Shown: in pieces, positions 23,270 to 34,673 of the stretch
Position numbering within the stretch: position 1 is the stretch's first letter
Layout of the letters: every line of letters begins with the position of its first letter
Assembly: GCA_963576565.1 (NCBI GenBank)
Contig: OY755048.1
Location: 7,894,136 to 7,958,135, forward strand
Reading direction: 5' to 3'
DNA from: Aspidapion aeneum
Taxonomy: Eukaryota; Arthropoda; Insecta; Coleoptera; Brentidae
Length of the DNA: 64,000 bases
Program-made: the position numbers and the translations under genes
The notes under the pieces: model-generated
Database searches by the model: none
What the model was told of the DNA's origin: nothing
What the model saw: the letters and a program-made list of their open reading frames with translations, nothing else

Positions 23270-25376
23270 AGCGAAGCAAGGAAACTAAGTCCACGGCGGG
23301 ACGAAAAGATCCACCGGTCTATCAGGAAGAAAGACATTTCGTCACAGTTTAACCAGAGCATGCTATCACCGTCTCCACGGCGTCTATTCAGAAGCGAAAA
23401 GAATGAGTTAACAAAGTATAAAAGGCAACTTCGAAGGAGTAAAGTCAACCATGGAACCGGTGTATCGGAAAAAGGCATTTCCATCCTCAGCATGGCTTGC
23501 CTGACTACAGTTAATCAAACTTTTCTACGTTGTCCGACGCCTATTCTCCACTTTCTTCGATCCAGACAGTCATCTTCCGTCAGGTTTTTTTGACTCATTG
23601 ATTTTTGGATTGACTGTTGCCATTCCAGTTTAGGACTCCCTCTTTTTCTGCGCCCTATTGGTTGCCATTCTAGGACCTGCTTTGGTAATCTTTCGTCGCT
23701 CATCCGTTGTACATGGCCGTATCATATCAGTTGCCTTTTAGTGATGTCATCCGTTATGCTTCCAACGATTCCCATTCTTTCTTTTATGATCTCATTTCTT
23801 ATATGATCTGTTCTAGATATTCTTATTGATCTTCTTATTGCATCCATTGCGACACTTTCCATTTTTGCTTTGTATTTTTCTGTTACGCGACAAGTCTCTA
23901 TTCCATACAACAGCGTGCTTTTCACCATTGTTTCATATATGTTAAATTTTACATTTTTTTTTATCTCTCTGCTCCATAAAATACTGTTAAGACAACCAAT
24001 AACCTTTTTTGCTTTTACTATTCTTTTTTCCAGTTCTTTACAGTCTGTTCCCGTCTTATCAAATGTAACACCCAAGTATACATACTCATTACATGGAGAT
24101 ATTGTTTGTCCATTTTCTAGTTCTAATTCACTTGATTCGTTTCCAATACATAAGTACTGTGTCTTGTCCACGTTCCCTGTTAACCCCCACTTTTTGTATT
24201 CTTCCGTTTACTTTCTCATCATATACTCTACAATTACTTGGTCGTCAGCAAACTGTAGTGTGTATATGGTAAATCGGTCGTTAAGTTGTATTCCCATGCC
24301 GTGTACTTTGCGTTTCCAGTTTTTTAGAGCTCCTGCGATATATATTTTAATAAGAGTTGGAGAGATACAACATCCCTGTCTTAAGCCTTTCATTACCAGG
24401 AATTCTTTTGAAAGTCGATTTCCAATTTTAATTTTAGATTTTAACCCTTTGTATAGTTCTTTTATCGCTTTTATGTATGTATGATTGATATTAGTCTGCT
24501 CTAACACTGTCCATATTTTTTCTACTGGAACGGTATTATATGCTTTTTGTAGGTCCACAAAGGTAACATGAGTCTCTATATTTCTGGCGCTCCTTTCCTC
24601 AATTACTTGTTTAAGACAAAAAACATTATCACTACAAGATCTGCCTGCACGAAACCCACTTTGCTCTTCTTCTTCTTGTTCATGAAAATCATTCTCTATT
24701 AGATCTCTAAGAATCCTACCGTACAATCTACTTAGAGTACTGGTTACTGAAATTCCTCTGTAATTGTTGCAATCCAGCTTGTTTCCTTTTTTATGTATTG
24801 AGGATATGAATGCAATTTTCCAATCATCAGGTACTGGTTATGTATTACTCTATGACTGGATGTCCGTTTATGCATTAATTGATAATATATGTCAGATTTT
24901 CGAGTAGTTTCTCTGATCCATATTTGAGCATTTCAGCATATGTTCCCCCAGGTCCGCTAGCTTTTCCGGATTTAAGCTTTTTAATACTATTCCTTATCAT
25001 TTCTTTTTCGATGATTACTTCCTCTCCATGTACTTCTATGTCTCTCCTCGGAGAGGGTGCCAGATATTCGGGTCTCCTCTCCTGCAGCAGTCCCTTATAG
25101 TGTTCTGTCCATTGTTCTGGTTTGATGATCTGGATGTTTACTTTTTCTTTTGTTGGGTTTTTTACTGTAGAAATGAATTTCCATACTTCAGAACTCTGCC
25201 TACCTACGTGTGTATTTATATCGTGGAATTTGCGCTCAAACATTTCATTCTTTTCTGTGCGTATCAAATTTCTTAGCTGTCTTTTGGAATGCTTGTAGAT
25301 TTCTAGGTCTCTTTGCTCTTTAGTACTGAGCCATTTCAAGTATGTGCGTTTTTTCTCCTTGACTACAAGATACAAG
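23270..25376 (+). pseudogene. Exon-like ORF on plus strand, split by a LINE insertion
   Basis: An acceptor-like tract (cctatttatttatag) precedes an open block that reads SEARKLSPRRDEKIHR..., then LSPSPRRLFRSEKNELTKYK and EKGISILSMACLTT. At 23509 the frame runs into a reverse-oriented LINE. Past the LINE and its duplicated TGACTACA, the frame would resume for a few codons and meet a donor-type site, ACAAG|GTAAAT, at about 25376. The residual block of about 255 bp is basic and Ser/Pro-rich and GC-richer than its surroundings. I do not recognise the protein. It may be a host exon inactivated by the insertion, a retrogene fragment or an unrelated TE ORF; the opposite strand is also partly open. 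Confidence 0.35.
23510..25359 (-). pseudogene. 5'-truncated LINE (RTE-like), copy 2
   Basis: It is flanked by the 8-bp direct repeat TGACTACA (23502-23509 and 25360-25367). In reading order it has a linker (LKSGKASGPGG before the RT), RT block QSGFRAGRSCSDNVF, QKAYNTVPVEK, LRQGCCISPTL, catalytic LQFADDQVI, YLGVTFDKTGTD, a thumb with RISRTDHIRNEII and a C-terminal GRRKRGSPKLEW. Frames break near 24200 (residues after FADDQVIV are deleted), near 24730-24875 and around 23710. It is the same family as the plus-strand copy at 6385-7449 but extends further 5'. The endonuclease domain is absent. Confidence 0.85.
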
Positions 25377-26700
25377 GTAAATAAAAAAGAATTTAATGTT
25401 ATATTTTCCTATGTGATTTCTCAACGTTTTTTCTCCTTTACAATAAACGATAGGGGCCCTTCACAACTACGGCGATGATGTGTACCATCAATCCAGGCTA
25501 AGTGATAACTAAATTAACAAAATTTTTTGGTAAACTTTGCTAGAAATCTTTCAATATCAAATCACCTTTTTTTTGACCAAATTTTATTTTTAATAAACGA
25601 GGTTGGCACAGATCTCTAAGTATTCATATAAAAAAAATTAACAAATAGAAATCTTATAAGTTATATGTTTCTTCGAAAAGATGCAATCAAACACAAATAG
25701 CTATAACTAATAATTTTTCAGAAAAATCTAAGGAACACTTATTCAAAAATCGGAATGTAAATTTATATAATTCAAATGTCACATGAAATTAGCTAAACGG
25801 AGACAGAATATTTATTGACTAGGAGGTACTATGATAAATAATAACAAAGCTTAGTATAATATATGTTAGTACTTTCACCAATATTTAGATATTGAACGTC
25901 ATTAGCCACGGTTGTTACAATCGATTCCCCTGGGGCTCTAGCATTTTTATCTATCTATATAAAAATAATATTTTTATACTAAAGACTTTGCTTAAGAGGC
26001 TTGGTCAAGTTTGTATATACATTCTACATTTTTTTGAATTATGATAATCACAAAAAAAATCAAAAGAAGTAGGTACTTAAAAATAACTTAATTAATGACC
26101 TACCTAATTGAATTTTCTATAACGAAAAACACTTTTTACTTAGCTCATCACACAATTATCTTCCCAGAACGTGAACCACTTAAATTTTTTTTGTTAGCTC
26201 AAAACCGGTAAAAACCAAAACCATTAAAGCTCACTGCTAAGAAATTCGTGAATTGGTTTCAACCAATAGTTTAACGTTGTTCTAGTGTTATGGGTAAGTA
26301 CAGGTGGCAAAAATCCGTTAATGTAAAACCGAGTTTATTAGGAAGTTTTTGAAACAGTTATTTGACACTTCCTTGTGGTAGTGGTAACTACATTTTACGC
26401 GAAACTCAGATAATCCCCTTTAAAGTAAGAATTCTGTAGTTGCGATTAAATGTTACACTGTCATTTTGACAGTTACAATAAATCTATATGGTTTTTAAGT
26501 TAAGGAGACAAATTGATCAACTAGAAGTCCAAAATGCCAATAACTAAATGTTTAATTTTTCGCAGTTACTTCCATTTAGCTTTGGACGGCTGCGTTAATT
26601 GCCGGTCTTCGATCCATAACGTTTATACCTTTGCTTTTTAAGTTTTTTACTTAATAACCTATTATAATTTGTTACGGATAATGATAATGATAAGTAATAT
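25377..26700. other. No gene; AT-rich spacer
   Basis: About 1.3 kb without supportable ORFs, RNA genes or known repeats. Confidence 0.35.
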
Positions 26701-27724
26701 AAGGTGGGCAAAAAAAAACCGTAATTTTTTTTCCGCCAGTAGTTCTGGTCTCTGTCAAAAGCTACGACTTTTTGTCAAAATTAACATTTTTTTAAAATCC
26801 AATATGGCGCATGATTTTTTGATAATTTTGTGCCCCACTGTTTTTAAACTTTAATCAAAAAGCCACGTTTTTGGCGTGTACAAAAAAGTATTAACTGAAA
26901 AAATTAGTTAAGAAATAATAAAATGAATTAGGTGCTAATTTAACCCTTTGAGTAACTTAATAAAAGGGTTGTTTTTGTTCTACCATGGATTTATCACAGA
27001 GTATTCTATACGGTAATGGACTTTACAAAAAGTTTGGGCCTTGTTACTACATATGCTGTATCTTAAATTTGTAGTTTTCTTAAAATCTAAGATGGAGTAT
27101 TTTTAAAATTTTGAATATTTTTAAACCACTTGCCATGATCTTAAATAATGAAAAGAAAGCAACGTCTTTGCCGGTTAGAAGGACCTATCACTTGTAAAAA
27201 TTAGATAAGAAGTAGAAACGTTTAAATAAAATACTGTCTTAACGTTATTTTTCATCAGTTTTTTTCCCTACCCTTCAAAAGATTAAAACAGTACCTATTT
27301 TGATGTGATTAAACTTTCTTACTTCGTATCCAATTTTTACAAGTGATATGTCCTTCTAAATGCCAATTATGTCAATATTTAGGATCGTGTCAATGGCCAA
27401 CATAAACTTTTGAAAAAAAGTCGTACAGCCTCAAGAATTAACTTTTGATAAAGACTAAAATCACAAAAAACGTACAAAGGGTAAAAAACTACAGCCGCCA
27501 AAATAATTTTTATTTTTTTTTTTTTTTATTTGTCAAACACACTGTGTTTTTTTTTTATTACAATCTAGTCAGTAAGACTAATTAGCAATTTTGTTTTAAC
27601 TTAATTTACTAGAAAAGTCAGATTTAAACTTAGGGTTCACTCAACAGTTCTCCCCGCTTTGTTTAGTCTGTAACTCACAATTGTGTTGTGTTTATAGCAT
27701 TATTTTGTTTTATGTGTAATTCAC

Positions 27725-30384
27725 TTAGTTTACTAGCTCAAACGGCTTCACTCTTTTTAGTCGTCGAACTAGCATAGTATTGTCTAGAAGCTGAATTGCT
27801 TCCACATTCACATGCCGATGGAGTCTATCTTCATGGCTTTTTGCGTACTTTTTTATAGTCTCTGCTACAGTTTCGATTTTTAGATCTCGATGAAGGTCAC
27901 TATTTCGAACGTACCAAGGTGCATTCACAATGTTTCTTAATACTTTATTTTGAAATCTCTGTACAACTAGAATGTTACTCTCTTTAGCACAACCCCATAG
28001 TTGAATACCATATGTCCATACTGGTTTCAGTATTTGTCTATAAAGCAGTAACTTATTATGAATTGTTAAATTGGACTTCCTTCCAATTAGCCAGTTCATT
28101 TTTCTATACCTTATCTCAAGTTCTTCTTTTTTTTTCTTAACATGTGCTTTCCAGCGCAATTTGGTATCAAGTGTCATACCTAGATATTTTGCCTGATTCG
28201 AATATGGTACTGGAATGTTGTTAATTGTTATTTGTATGTGATTTATATTTTTGTTTGTAAAATCAACATGAATTGATTTGGTTTCATTTAATTTTATTCG
28301 CCACTTTGTGGTCCAACTGTGAATTTGGGTGACTGCATCCTGAAGTTTCTCTATGCATTTTTCAATAGATGTTTCTACCGTCAATAAACCAGTATCATCG
28401 GCAAATGTTGCTAAGTGACAATTTTCTGGCTTTGGGATATCACAAGTGAATAATAAGTATAGATAAGGGCTTAGTACGCTACCCTGGGGCACGCCTGCTT
28501 GAATTTCTCTTAAATTTGAGTATGAGTCTTCCTGTTTTACTCTAAAATGTCTATCAGATATGTATGATTCCAAAATATCCGAATACTGTTTTGGCAGAAA
28601 CCTTTTTAGTTTAAAATTAAGGCCTTCATGCCACACTTTGTCAAATGCTTGTGCTACATCTAGAAAAACTGCAGAACAAACTTTTCCCTCTTCTAGTGCT
28701 TTTTCTATTATATTAGTAATTCTGTGTACTTGATCTATCGTGGAATGCTTGTCTCGAAAACCAAATTGATGAGATGGAATAATTTCTTGTCTTTCTATGA
28801 TGGGTTTTATTCTTTTAAGCAATAATTTTTCATAGAGCTTGGATATAATTGGCAGCAAAGATATTGGCCTGTAAGATGACACGTCATGGAGTGGTTTTCC
28901 CAGTTTTGGAATCATGATAACTTCTGCAACTTTCCACAGTTTAGGTACGTACCTAAGCCTAAAAGACGCATTAATTAGGTTGCATAGTTTTACGATAGCT
29001 TTTCTGGGGAGTTGTTTTATGACTACCCCGTTAATAAGATCATACCCTGGGGCTTTTTCGAATTAATATTTTTGATTTCTGTTAATATTTCTTTTGGTGA
29101 TGTAAGCTTAATATGGTCCTCGATTTGATGGGGTTCATTTAAATGAAAGTGTTCATCTGGTGCTTCGTGGGGCTGAAATGTTTTTTCTAAATGACTTGCA
29201 AAAATATCTGCTTTTTCTTCGTTACTCCTTGCCCACTGGTTGTTAGATTTTCGTATGGGTGGAATTTGGATAATTGGTCTTTTAAAATCTTTGGTTGCTT
29301 TCCAAAGGGAATAGTCGGTATTTTTATCATCTGTAAGCTCATTAAGAAAATGGTTAATAGATTCATTTTTTATTACTAGAATTTCTCGCCTAATGCGCTG
29401 CGTCATGTTGTTGAGATTTGTTTTGTCCCGAGGATCACGGCTTTGTTGCCACTTTCTTCTTAGTTTCCTTTTTTCCAATATAAGGTCTCTAATTTCCTTT
29501 GGATAGTTTTTTCCCTTAAAAATTCTCTTTGGTTTTGGACTGTTTTCCCAAGCTGCTTGTTGAATATTTGTAACAAAATAATCAACTTCTTTATCGATTT
29601 GTTCTGGCGTTTGCAATGGTACTGATAGGTTTATTTTTTCTGACAGACTTTGTTTAAAACTAATCCAGTCAGTCAGTTTATTAACTAGTGAGATATTTGC
29701 TTCTTTCTTTATTATGTTTTTACTAAGAGTTAGAATAATAGGTGAATGATCTGAGTGTAAATCAAAACTTTCTTCTATATCTACAAAACTTAAAGATATA
29801 TTTTTTACTATAAAAAAATCAATTAGATCTGGAATTTTTCCTGGATCTGTTGGATAGTATGTGGGCTTACCAGTTGATATCGGCTCACATTGATATTCAC
29901 TAATAGCTTGCAAAAGTTCTTTTCCTTTAGAGTTCGTCAGTCTAGATCCCCAGTAGGTATTTTTTGCATTAAAGTCACCTCCAATTATAAAACGGTTTCC
30001 TAATTTTCTGAGAAAATTAAGATATTGATTTTTCTTTAGTAAGTGCCTTGGTGGTATATAGACAGCACTTATGACTAATGTATATGTTTTGGTTTTTACA
30101 CTTACTAATGTAGCTTGAATCTCTATGGTTTTATATCCCATCTCCTCATAGTGTGATATATTTTCTTTAATTATTACAGCACTTCCCCCATGTGCAGTAT
30201 TGCTAGGGTGAGTTGTATGATACACTTTATAACCTTTAAATTTAATGTGAGACTGGTTAGTGAAATGCGTTTCTGACACAAGACAGACGTCAATTTTTTC
30301 TATGTCTAGAATAACTTGCAAGTCTTGCTGATGTTGCAAGAGACCATTGGCATTCCAAGCTAGGATTCTAAGATTACTGACCAT
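27725..30384 (-). pseudogene. Jockey ORF2, AP endonuclease and reverse transcriptase, one frameshift
   Basis: ORF2 starts MVSNLRILAWNANGL at 30384. The APE-type endonuclease carries WNANG, SETHF, the conserved GGDFNAK and LHSDHSPI. The frame ends at 29023, and RT resumes at about 28915 (MIPKLGKPLHDVSSYRPISL). The break fits loss of one A in the run before 'gccccaggg' (about 29055). RT motifs are SYRPISLL, FGFRDKHST, FLDVAQAFDKVWH, GVPQGSVLSP and the catalytic TFADDTGLL. The C-terminus has the Jockey-type tail with WTYGIQLWG and RHVNVEAIQLL. Together the domains nick the target and copy the RNA by target-primed reverse transcription. The length is close to that of known Jockey ORF2 proteins (about 885 codons). 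Confidence 0.9.
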
Positions 30385-31770
30385 TTTGAGGCATATTGGT
30401 AGCTCCGTTATTGCTACTTTCTAGTTTAGTTAATCGCTCATCAAGTTTGTTCAATTTCTCCAAAATTAATTGTAGTGTTTGTTCCATAGTATTTTGACTA
30501 CTGATATTAATATCAGGTATAGTAGCTGTTGCTGCTACTTGGCTGTATGTCCTTGTCACAGAGTTTTGTGTGACTGTGTTTCTTGTCTGTTGGTTTTGTC
30601 TATTTGTACTCACGTTTGGTATGAGATTCGGTTTCTTAGGTTTATTTTTCAATTTTTGTATTTCCTTAGCAACAAGGCATCCTCTGTAGTTAGCAGGATG
30701 CTTGCCTCCACAGTGGATGCATTTTGGCTCAGATTCTTTTGGTTTGGGGCATTCTACAGTAAGATGTTTCCCCGTGCATTTTACGCAACGTGGTTCTTTA
30801 GCGCAATATTTTTGCGTGTGTCCATAAGATTGGCATCTTTTGCATTGAGGGACTAACTTTGAGGTTTTTAGTGCTTTTATTTCCACTTCAATCCCAAGGA
30901 TACTGGAAATTTCAAAAATTTTGTTGATATCTTCATCGTGGCTAAATGTGAGCATAAACATGTTAAGAGGTTGTCTTGTTCTCCATTTAAGTTTGTTGCT
31001 GGCCTCCAGTGCCTTAAAACCTTTTTTTTGTAGATCAGCTACAATTTTTTGTGGGTCACATGAGAAGTGTAGCCTATTCGCTATTACTCTAATTGGCCTT
31101 ATTTGTTTGTTTTCGTATGAGTGCCATTGATGCTTTATTTCATTAAGCATTTTAGTGACCAGCCGATAGCTGTCTGCGTCTTGTACATTTATTTTAATAT
31201 TTTCGTTATTTAAAACTTTTATTTTAACTCCTTGTATGATATTTAATTTTTCATAAATATCATTAAAATTATTTACGCCATTTACCATAATCGGTGGAGG
31301 TAATGGAGCTTTTTTAACCTTAGTTGGGGGTTCTTCATTTTGTGTTTTATTGGAGGGCTCTCCAGTGCCCGAGCTTTGTTGTGGTGGTGAGAGTGAAGTA
31401 TCCATTCGACGTTTTTCCAACCTTTTCCTTTTTGTCTGATCCACTCAGTTTCTCTTGCCAGATCGTCCTCATCAGTAATGTAGTCCATGTCAGACTCTTC
31501 TTTTTTAGTGACTTTTGTCTCTAAATCTGCAAATTTTCTTTGCATACTTTCCAGTTGACTTCGGAGATAATCCACTTGTACACTAAGTGAATTTTTTTCG
31601 TTTTGGGATTTTTTCCATTCGCTATATAAAACTTCTTCATTTTGTGTTCTAGCATGGCTATCCTGAAATAATTCGGCATTATCCATTTTTTCTTGATTTT
31701 GTTTGGGCTTTTCGCTAATTTTTAAAACAAGTTTCACAGGTGATGGTACACTTTTTTTGCTTTTAAACAT
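30374..31770 (-). pseudogene. Jockey ORF1, Gag-like nucleic-acid-binding protein, one frameshift
   Basis: ORF1 starts MFKSKKSVPSP at 31770. It has a coiled-coil-like stretch (VDYLRSQLESMQRKFADLE) and an acidic patch. The frame then shifts near 31440 (ETEWIRQK in one frame continues as QTKRKRLEKRR in the other). Downstream are a PRE/RRM-like region (LPPPIMVNGVNNFNDI) and three CCHC knuckles: CKRCQSYGHTQKYC, CVKCTGKHLTVEC and CIHCGGKHPANYRGC. This arrangement is typical of Jockey/I-clade Gag proteins, which bind the element RNA and direct it to the nucleus. The stop overlaps the ORF2 start by 11 bp. Confidence 0.85.
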
Positions 31771-31871
31771 GATATATTATTTATAATACACATTGTATAT
31801 AGATTCTCAACACAGGTATCTCGCGCGCGATGTTTGCCAAAATAAATGATGGTTTTTTTTTGGCCCACCTT

Positions 31872-32412
31872 ATATATATTTTTTTTTTAAGGCGTTGTTG
31901 TTGAAATATATTTTCTATTCTCTTCTCTAATCGTTTTTGAATCTGACACGGTTCGCCAACACTTTTTGCTGTGGCTACATTTTGTTTAAATAAACAATTC
32001 TCTTGATTTGTTGATTGCTACTTGACGCAGTATCAGATTTTTTGTCTTAGAAACTAATAATTCTGCTTCAATGAACATTGGAATCATTGTTGTAATAAAA
32101 AATTACGACTTTCAATGATTTTAACACGACTTGCTACACAAGAAATTTCATACTACCTTGTGGAACTTTATTATAATCTATTTAGAAGGCTAACAAATAG
32201 TAAAATTCCTTATTGATCAAATAATACCATGAATCGGGGTATATTTGAGGGACCAAGTGCAAGATGACATGGTCTGAAAATAAGACTAGAAAATAAAATA
32301 AAATAATTACAAAAATATTCCAGACTAATCTCAAAACAACATGTGCTGAGGACTGTTCCTAAATTACGAAAAGCTTAAGGAGTGGAGGGGGGATTTGGCC
32401 TTCCGTTAAACA
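31872..32412. other. No gene; AT-rich spacer
   Basis: No supportable feature. The last 8 bp (32405-32412, GTTAAACA) are the target duplication of the following hAT element. Confidence 0.4.
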
Positions 32413-32649
32413 TAGGGTAGCCAAGTCCCGGGACCAAATATGTTTTCGGGACTTCGGGACCAAATGTCAGGTCCCGGGACTAGTCCCGGGACTGGTCCCG
32501 AAACTAAAATAAAGGTAATTAAATTAATTTAACACAGAACAGAACACAGATTTATTGATATTGGTAAATGGTTAACATAAAATCAAATTGACAAACGTAG
32601 CAAATAAAAAGGTAAGTATAGGGAAACATTACTTTTGTCCAAAGTGAGA

Positions 32650-32830
32650 TTTATAGTGCATTTAAGGACTCATCATTTAATCTTAAACGAAGCTTGTTAA
32701 AAAACCGCCTGCCACTGAGAAACCTCTCTCCGATTGGACGCTGGTAGGTGGTATAGTCAGTAAATGCTCGTAGCGTAGCTGCAAATATTGTCCTCAACAA
32801 CCTCCATCCTCAAAAAGGACCATTTCTCGG
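32650..32830 (-). pseudogene. hAT transposase C-terminal dimerisation domain fragment
   Basis: On the minus strand, frames give LLTIPPTSVQSERGFSVAGG and then, after a one-base shift, LRLRLNDESLNAL. This is the hATC signature (LL.IPPTSVPSER.FS.AG......R.RL......AL). It is the most conserved part of hAT transposases and mediates dimerisation. The frame is broken and the BED and catalytic regions are not recognisable, so it is inactive. Confidence 0.75.
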
Positions 32831-32906
32831 TTTATTATTTTTGAAAATCGATCTGGTTTTGCACTTAATGACGTTTGTATGATTGCTCTTGTACTTGTTG
32901 AGGCAG

Positions 32907-33477
32907 GGCTATCAAAACGGACGGGCCACGATCCTCCACTTTGTTGACGTCACATCCGGGGCTGATTTTTTTTATGGTTGCGTCATGACAGCTGATTGTC
33001 TTTAAAATATTTTTTTAAAACTAAAGTCGGTTTTATGATTGTTTTTACTATATTCTTGAAGAACAACTTTTTTTAAATGAATAGTAATCCTTAATTTTTC
33101 AGAGCCGCTTCATTAGCTCACACTAAAATTAAATTTAAAACAGAAGCAAATGTGACAAACACAGATGACAAAGTCAAATACATGTCAAATATAACAGTTG
33201 GCATGCGGTACATGGCGGGTAATTTGAATTCAAAATAAGGAGTGTTAAATTTTTAAGATTTTAACCTTTTAATTATCTTGCATCCTTACAAAGGTTTGGT
33301 GGAATATGGGGATGGTGTCTGAGAATATTTCACTGACATTTCGCCGAAATCTGTTGTGCCATTTTGCAAATATCATAAAAAAACGTCTGACCTCCCATAA
33401 GACTCAATGTAAAAATCAGCCCCCGGAGAACAGCTGATTTTTTCAGGGTCGTGGCCTCTATTTTTGTGTTGGCCTTG
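32907..33477. mobile_element. Second non-autonomous element nested inside the hAT
   Basis: The direct repeat GTTGAGGCAG (about 32897-32906 and 33478-33487) flanks a 571-bp insertion. Its ends are imperfect inverted repeats (GGCTATCAAAA...GGGCCACGATCC against GGCCAACACAAAA...GGCCACGACCC). A longer pair, 'gctgatttttt' near each end, supports the pairing. The 8-10 bp duplication again suggests hAT. No coding sequence. Confidence 0.55.
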
Positions 33478-33715
33478 GTTGAGGCAGTAGCAAATATTGC
33501 ATTTTCAATAAATCCGTCTAACTTTTTTGCGATCCTTTCGCGTTCATGCAATAGACGGCGCTGCGTCACGCTTATTATGCATGTGTCTGGTATAATTTAG
33601 TGGTTTCGGGACCAAGTTGAGGTCCCTTTACTAAGTCCCGGGAAAACTTTTTTTTAGGAAAAGTCCCGGGACCGTCCCGGGATCAAGTCCCGGTACTGGA
33701 TACCCTAGTTAAACA

Positions 33716-34087
33716 TAATGTTTTTAATGTCTTTTTTTCAATGCGTTACAAAAGGAAACGGGGGAGGGGGGATGCTCAATTTTTGCGTCATATAATTTAA
33801 GAACTGTTTCATTTCACTATAAAGCAATTCGGAGCATTTATAAAAAAATCATATAAACATAAATTATGTACAAATTGCACGTTATGTAAAATTCTTACAC
33901 ATCTTAAACCATTCTACAACAAAACACGATACGGCAATTTCATTGGTAAGGCATTAATTTAAAATCGAATTACCTACCTATTAACTTTTTGTTTTCTGAG
34001 AATGTAGAATCAAGAAAGCAGAACATTTTTATCATGCTTATCGAAATTAAACTATTTTAACATTTAAACAATATTTTGCAATAAAAC
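33716..34087. other. No gene; AT-rich spacer
   Basis: Nothing supportable between two hAT-type insertions. Confidence 0.35.
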
Positions 34088-34283
34088 CAGTGGCGCACCC
34101 AGGAATGTGTCTTGGGGGGCCCGAGGCCTCTTGGGGGGGCTGAAGCCTCATGATGTCAAATTTTAAGCTATTTTTTGTGTTTTATCATGAAATATGTAGA
34201 AAATATGTAAAAAAATCTAAGGCTTGGGGGGCCCGGGCCCCGGCCCCCCCTCCTACCGCCCCCCCCCCCTGGGTGCGCCCATG
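34088..34283. mobile_element. hAT-like MITE (CAGTGGCGCACCCAGG ends), 196 bp
   Basis: CAGTGGCGCACCCAGG at the left pairs with CCTGGGTGCGCCCATG at the right. ATAAAAC flanks both sides (34081-34087 and 34284-34290). GGGGGGCCC blocks lie next to the ends. The same family, inverted, sits at 62380-62529. Confidence 0.8.
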
Positions 34284-34437
34284 ATAAAACTCTACTTAAC
34301 AAAGCCGTTACAACTAATGTATCTAATATAGATTAGAATTTTTGGATAAATTTGTACGTAGCATTGCTGCAAAACATGTACTAAGAAATACTCTGCCAAT
34401 AAATGGGCCCCTAAGCTCACACTAGGTACTATAGTTA

Positions 34438-34673
34438 CAGCGGCGTAGCGTGACTGAAGGGGCAAGGCGGGGCCAACAGCTAAACAGGGCGCCCATCAAA
34501 AATGTTGCGACCAAAAAAAAAAGTAGTTTTCTTTGCCGCCCTCTCAATTTGCCGTTGCCGGCCTTGCTACTAAATAAAGGTTAGGGCGGTTCGGGCACCC
34601 ATGGGGCGCCAGTACCCTCGGGGTGGGGGGGGGGGCGACAAACCCCCCGCGGTCCCCCCACGCTACGCCACTG
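34438..34673 (+). mobile_element. hAT MITE copy 1 (CAGCGGCG...CGCCACTG)
   Basis: 236 bp. The left end CAGCGGCGTAGCGTG is the inverse of the right end CACGCTACGCCACTG with one mismatch. The interior has 'cgcccatcaaaaatgttgcg' and 'ctctcaatttgccgttgccg', both shared with copy 2. Confidence 0.75.

Larger units (their letters stand above)
27507..31835 (-). mobile_element. Nearly full-length Jockey-clade LINE, about 4.3 kb
   Basis: The 10-bp target duplication GCCAAAATAA (27497-27506 and 31836-31845), a poly(A) tail (plus-strand T run at 27507-27535) and a short 5' UTR beginning near 31835 delimit a full element. It contains a Gag-like ORF1, and an ORF2 with endonuclease and RT that overlaps the end of ORF1. 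Only one frameshift is visible in each ORF, so the insertion is fairly young. Confidence 0.85.
26701..31871. mobile_element. TIR element with AAGGTGGGC ends, carrying a Jockey insertion
   Basis: The left end AAGGTGGGCAAAAAAAAACC and right end GGTTTTTTTTTGGCCCACCTT are inverted copies next to TA-rich flanks. Without the LINE (27507-31835) the element is about 0.83 kb and non-coding. The ends resemble the CCGGGTGGGCC family at 12440 and 47473, possibly a distant relative. TA target duplication is likely but ambiguous in the TATA context. Confidence 0.6.
32413..33707 (-). mobile_element. hAT transposon remnant with 8-bp target duplication
   Basis: Termini TAGGGTAGCCAAGTCCCGGG and the inverse of TAGGGTATCCAGTACCGGGA, with repeated 'gtcccgggac' subterminal motifs. 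A perfect 8-bp duplication, GTTAAACA, flanks it (32405-32412 and 33708-33715), which is diagnostic for hAT. The interior keeps only the C-terminal end of a transposase and carries a second insertion at 32907-33477. Confidence 0.85.

Noticed and set aside
23870..24484. Plus-strand 204-codon ORF
   Set aside because: Antisense shadow of the LINE RT on the minus strand.
30479..31524. Plus-strand ORFs opposite the Jockey ORF1
   Set aside because: Antisense shadows; the real frame on the minus strand has CCHC knuckles.
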